Part shown: in pieces, positions 63,335-64,000 of the stretch
How the letters are laid out: each line of letters starts with the position of its first letter
Numbering within the stretch: position 1 is the first letter of the stretch
Position numbers and translations under genes: made by a program
Origin: Actinomycetota bacterium
Lineage (GTDB): Bacteria > Actinomycetota > JAHEXW01
Length of the DNA: 64,000 nt
Direction: 5' to 3'
Assembly: GCA_025355855.1 (NCBI GenBank)
Contig: JANXYU010000019.1
Coordinates: 1 to 64,000 of the forward strand
Notes under the pieces: model-generated
Told to the model about the DNA's origin: nothing
Databases searched by the model: none
What the model saw: the letters and a program-made list of their open reading frames with translations, nothing else

Positions 63335-63868
63335 GTGGTAACAGTAGACGACGTCAAGAGCCTGCGTGAGGCAACGGGTGCCGGGGTCATGGAGTGCAAG
63401 AAGGCTCTAGCCGAGTGCCAGGGCGACGCGACGCAAGCGGTCAAATGGCTGCAGGAAAAAGGCATGTCAAAAGCAGCCAAGCGCAGCGGCCGCGAAGCTA
63501 GCGAAGGCTTAGTCGAAGCATACATTCACAACGCGGGTCGTTTGGGCGTGTTGGTTGAAATCAATTGCGAGACCGATTTTGTCGCCCGCAACGAGCAGTT
63601 CCAAGAGTTCGCGCACAGCATCGCCATGCACATCGCGGCGGCCGGACCGGCCTATGTCACTGAGGACGACGTCCCGGTAGACTTGCTCGACGGTCTGGAC
63701 GATGCGGAAAAGGACGCGTTCCTGAAGGAGAAAGTTCTGTTCAACCAGGGCTTTATCCGCGACGAGTCCACTCCGGTCGGACAGGTTGTGACCGATCTCA
63801 TCGCCAAAACGGGGGAGAATATCGTTATCCGCCGTTTTGCTCGGTTCGGGCTGGGTCAGGAAAGATAA
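63335..63868 (+). CDS. tsf: Elongation factor Ts, short form
   Basis: Nucleotide exchange factor for EF-Tu. At 177 residues it has the N-terminal domain (VKSLREATGAGVMECKKAL), the core with INCETDFVARNEQF, and one C-terminal subdomain, ending IVIRRFARF. It lacks most of the second core half found in the 270-290 residue forms, so it is the short type known from Thermus and some Gram-positives. GTG start with GGAGG nine bases upstream. Confidence 0.94.
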   Translation: MVTVDDVKSLREATGAGVMECKKALAECQGDATQAVKWLQEKGMSKAAKRSGREASEGLVEAYIHNAGRLGVLVEINCETDFVARNEQFQEFAHSIAMHIAAAGPAYVTEDDVPVDLLDGLDDAEKDAFLKEKVLFNQGFIRDESTPVGQVVTDLIAKTGENIVIRRFARFGLGQER

Positions 63869-63871
63869 ATT

Positions 63872-64000
63872 ATGGAGAAGCCGGTCTATAAACGGGTTTT
63901 GCTGAAATTGAGCGGGGAATCCCTCGCCGATCCGGCGACCGGGACTGGCTTGTCTTATGAAACAATCGGCTCCATTGCCGAAGTCATAAAAGCCGTCCGC
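63872..64000 (+). CDS. pyrH: UMP kinase (3' end outside window)
   Basis: Only the first 43 codons are present. MEKPVYKRVLLKLSGESLAD carries the start of the amino-acid-kinase fold with the GES phosphate loop, typical of PyrH, which phosphorylates UMP. Position after tsf is the universal rpsB-tsf-pyrH order. The frame runs off the right edge of the window. Confidence 0.93.
   Translation, partial: MEKPVYKRVLLKLSGESLADPATGTGLSYETIGSIAEVIKAVR

Overview
This 64 kb window is a densely coded bacterial chromosome segment, almost entirely housekeeping. Genes mostly abut or overlap (many ATGA stop/start overlaps), with GTG and TTG starts next to ATG. The gene set points to a deep-branching, probably anaerobic lineage of the Actinomycetota: the division proteins SteA and SteB downstream of tlyA-recN, a WhiG/FliA-type sigma factor just before rpsB-tsf-pyrH, DUF3866, an EFR1-type flavodoxin/ferredoxin protein, a short-form ThiC, and several promoters that place the start codon at +1 (leaderless mRNAs). 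This placement is inference from gene content and order; no rRNA is present to settle it.

Region by region. (1) 1-2560: an AT-richer accessory segment that is the end of an integrative element extending left out of the window. It holds the C-terminal part of a DUF885-like metallopeptidase, a small unknown gene, an excisionase-like HTH protein and a tyrosine integrase pointing at the 3' end of a tRNA-Val(GAC) gene, the likely attachment site. (2) 2.7-4.7 kb: tatD and a Ca2+/H+ antiporter on the minus strand. (3) 4.7-20.4 kb: thrS, accB-accC, an Asp23 protein, nusB, an xseB-like gene, ispA, dxs, tlyA, recN, an M23-like protein, steA-steB, a GT2-MraY fusion, then pyrG with its own promoter. This joins fatty-acid, isoprenoid, RNA-modification, repair and division genes. 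(4) 20.4-35.6 kb: an M20 peptidase, an extracytoplasmic beta-propeller, DUF3866, Nudix, xerD, deoB-pdp (nucleoside salvage), a CCA-type nucleotidyltransferase, a site-2 protease, an HD protein, trpS, scpA-scpB (chromosome condensation), a GCS2 ligase, psd with a coupled leader ORF, and an MFS transporter. (5) 35.6-44.3 kb: HIT, a sugar-nucleotidyltransferase fused to a catalytically dead phosphomannomutase domain followed by an intact phosphohexomutase, a VanW protein, an aminotransferase, mobB, yjbQ and a macro-domain gene. (6) 44.3-54.3 kb: a looser accessory zone with a broken lipoprotein gene, an SRPBCC protein, a FAD/Rieske oxidoreductase next to an NRAMP-related transporter, a NatAB-type ABC exporter, an amber-interrupted zinc-ribbon protein, small membrane proteins, an EFR1 protein, a SHOCT protein and mobA. 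(7) 54.3-59.4 kb: tatA, then a TPP riboswitch with terminator controlling thiM-thiE-thiC-thiL-thiD. (8) 59.5-64 kb: a fused RNase H / SAM hydroxide adenosyltransferase, xerC, the WhiG-type sigma factor, rpsB, tsf and the start of pyrH.

No wholly new multi-gene defence or mobile system is evident. The best leads are the RNase H-SAM hydrolase fusion, the pseudo-enzyme domain beside its working paralogue, the amber-interrupted zinc-ribbon gene, the coupled leader ORF before psd, the paired hairpins between trpS and scpA, and the recurrent leaderless promoter geometry.
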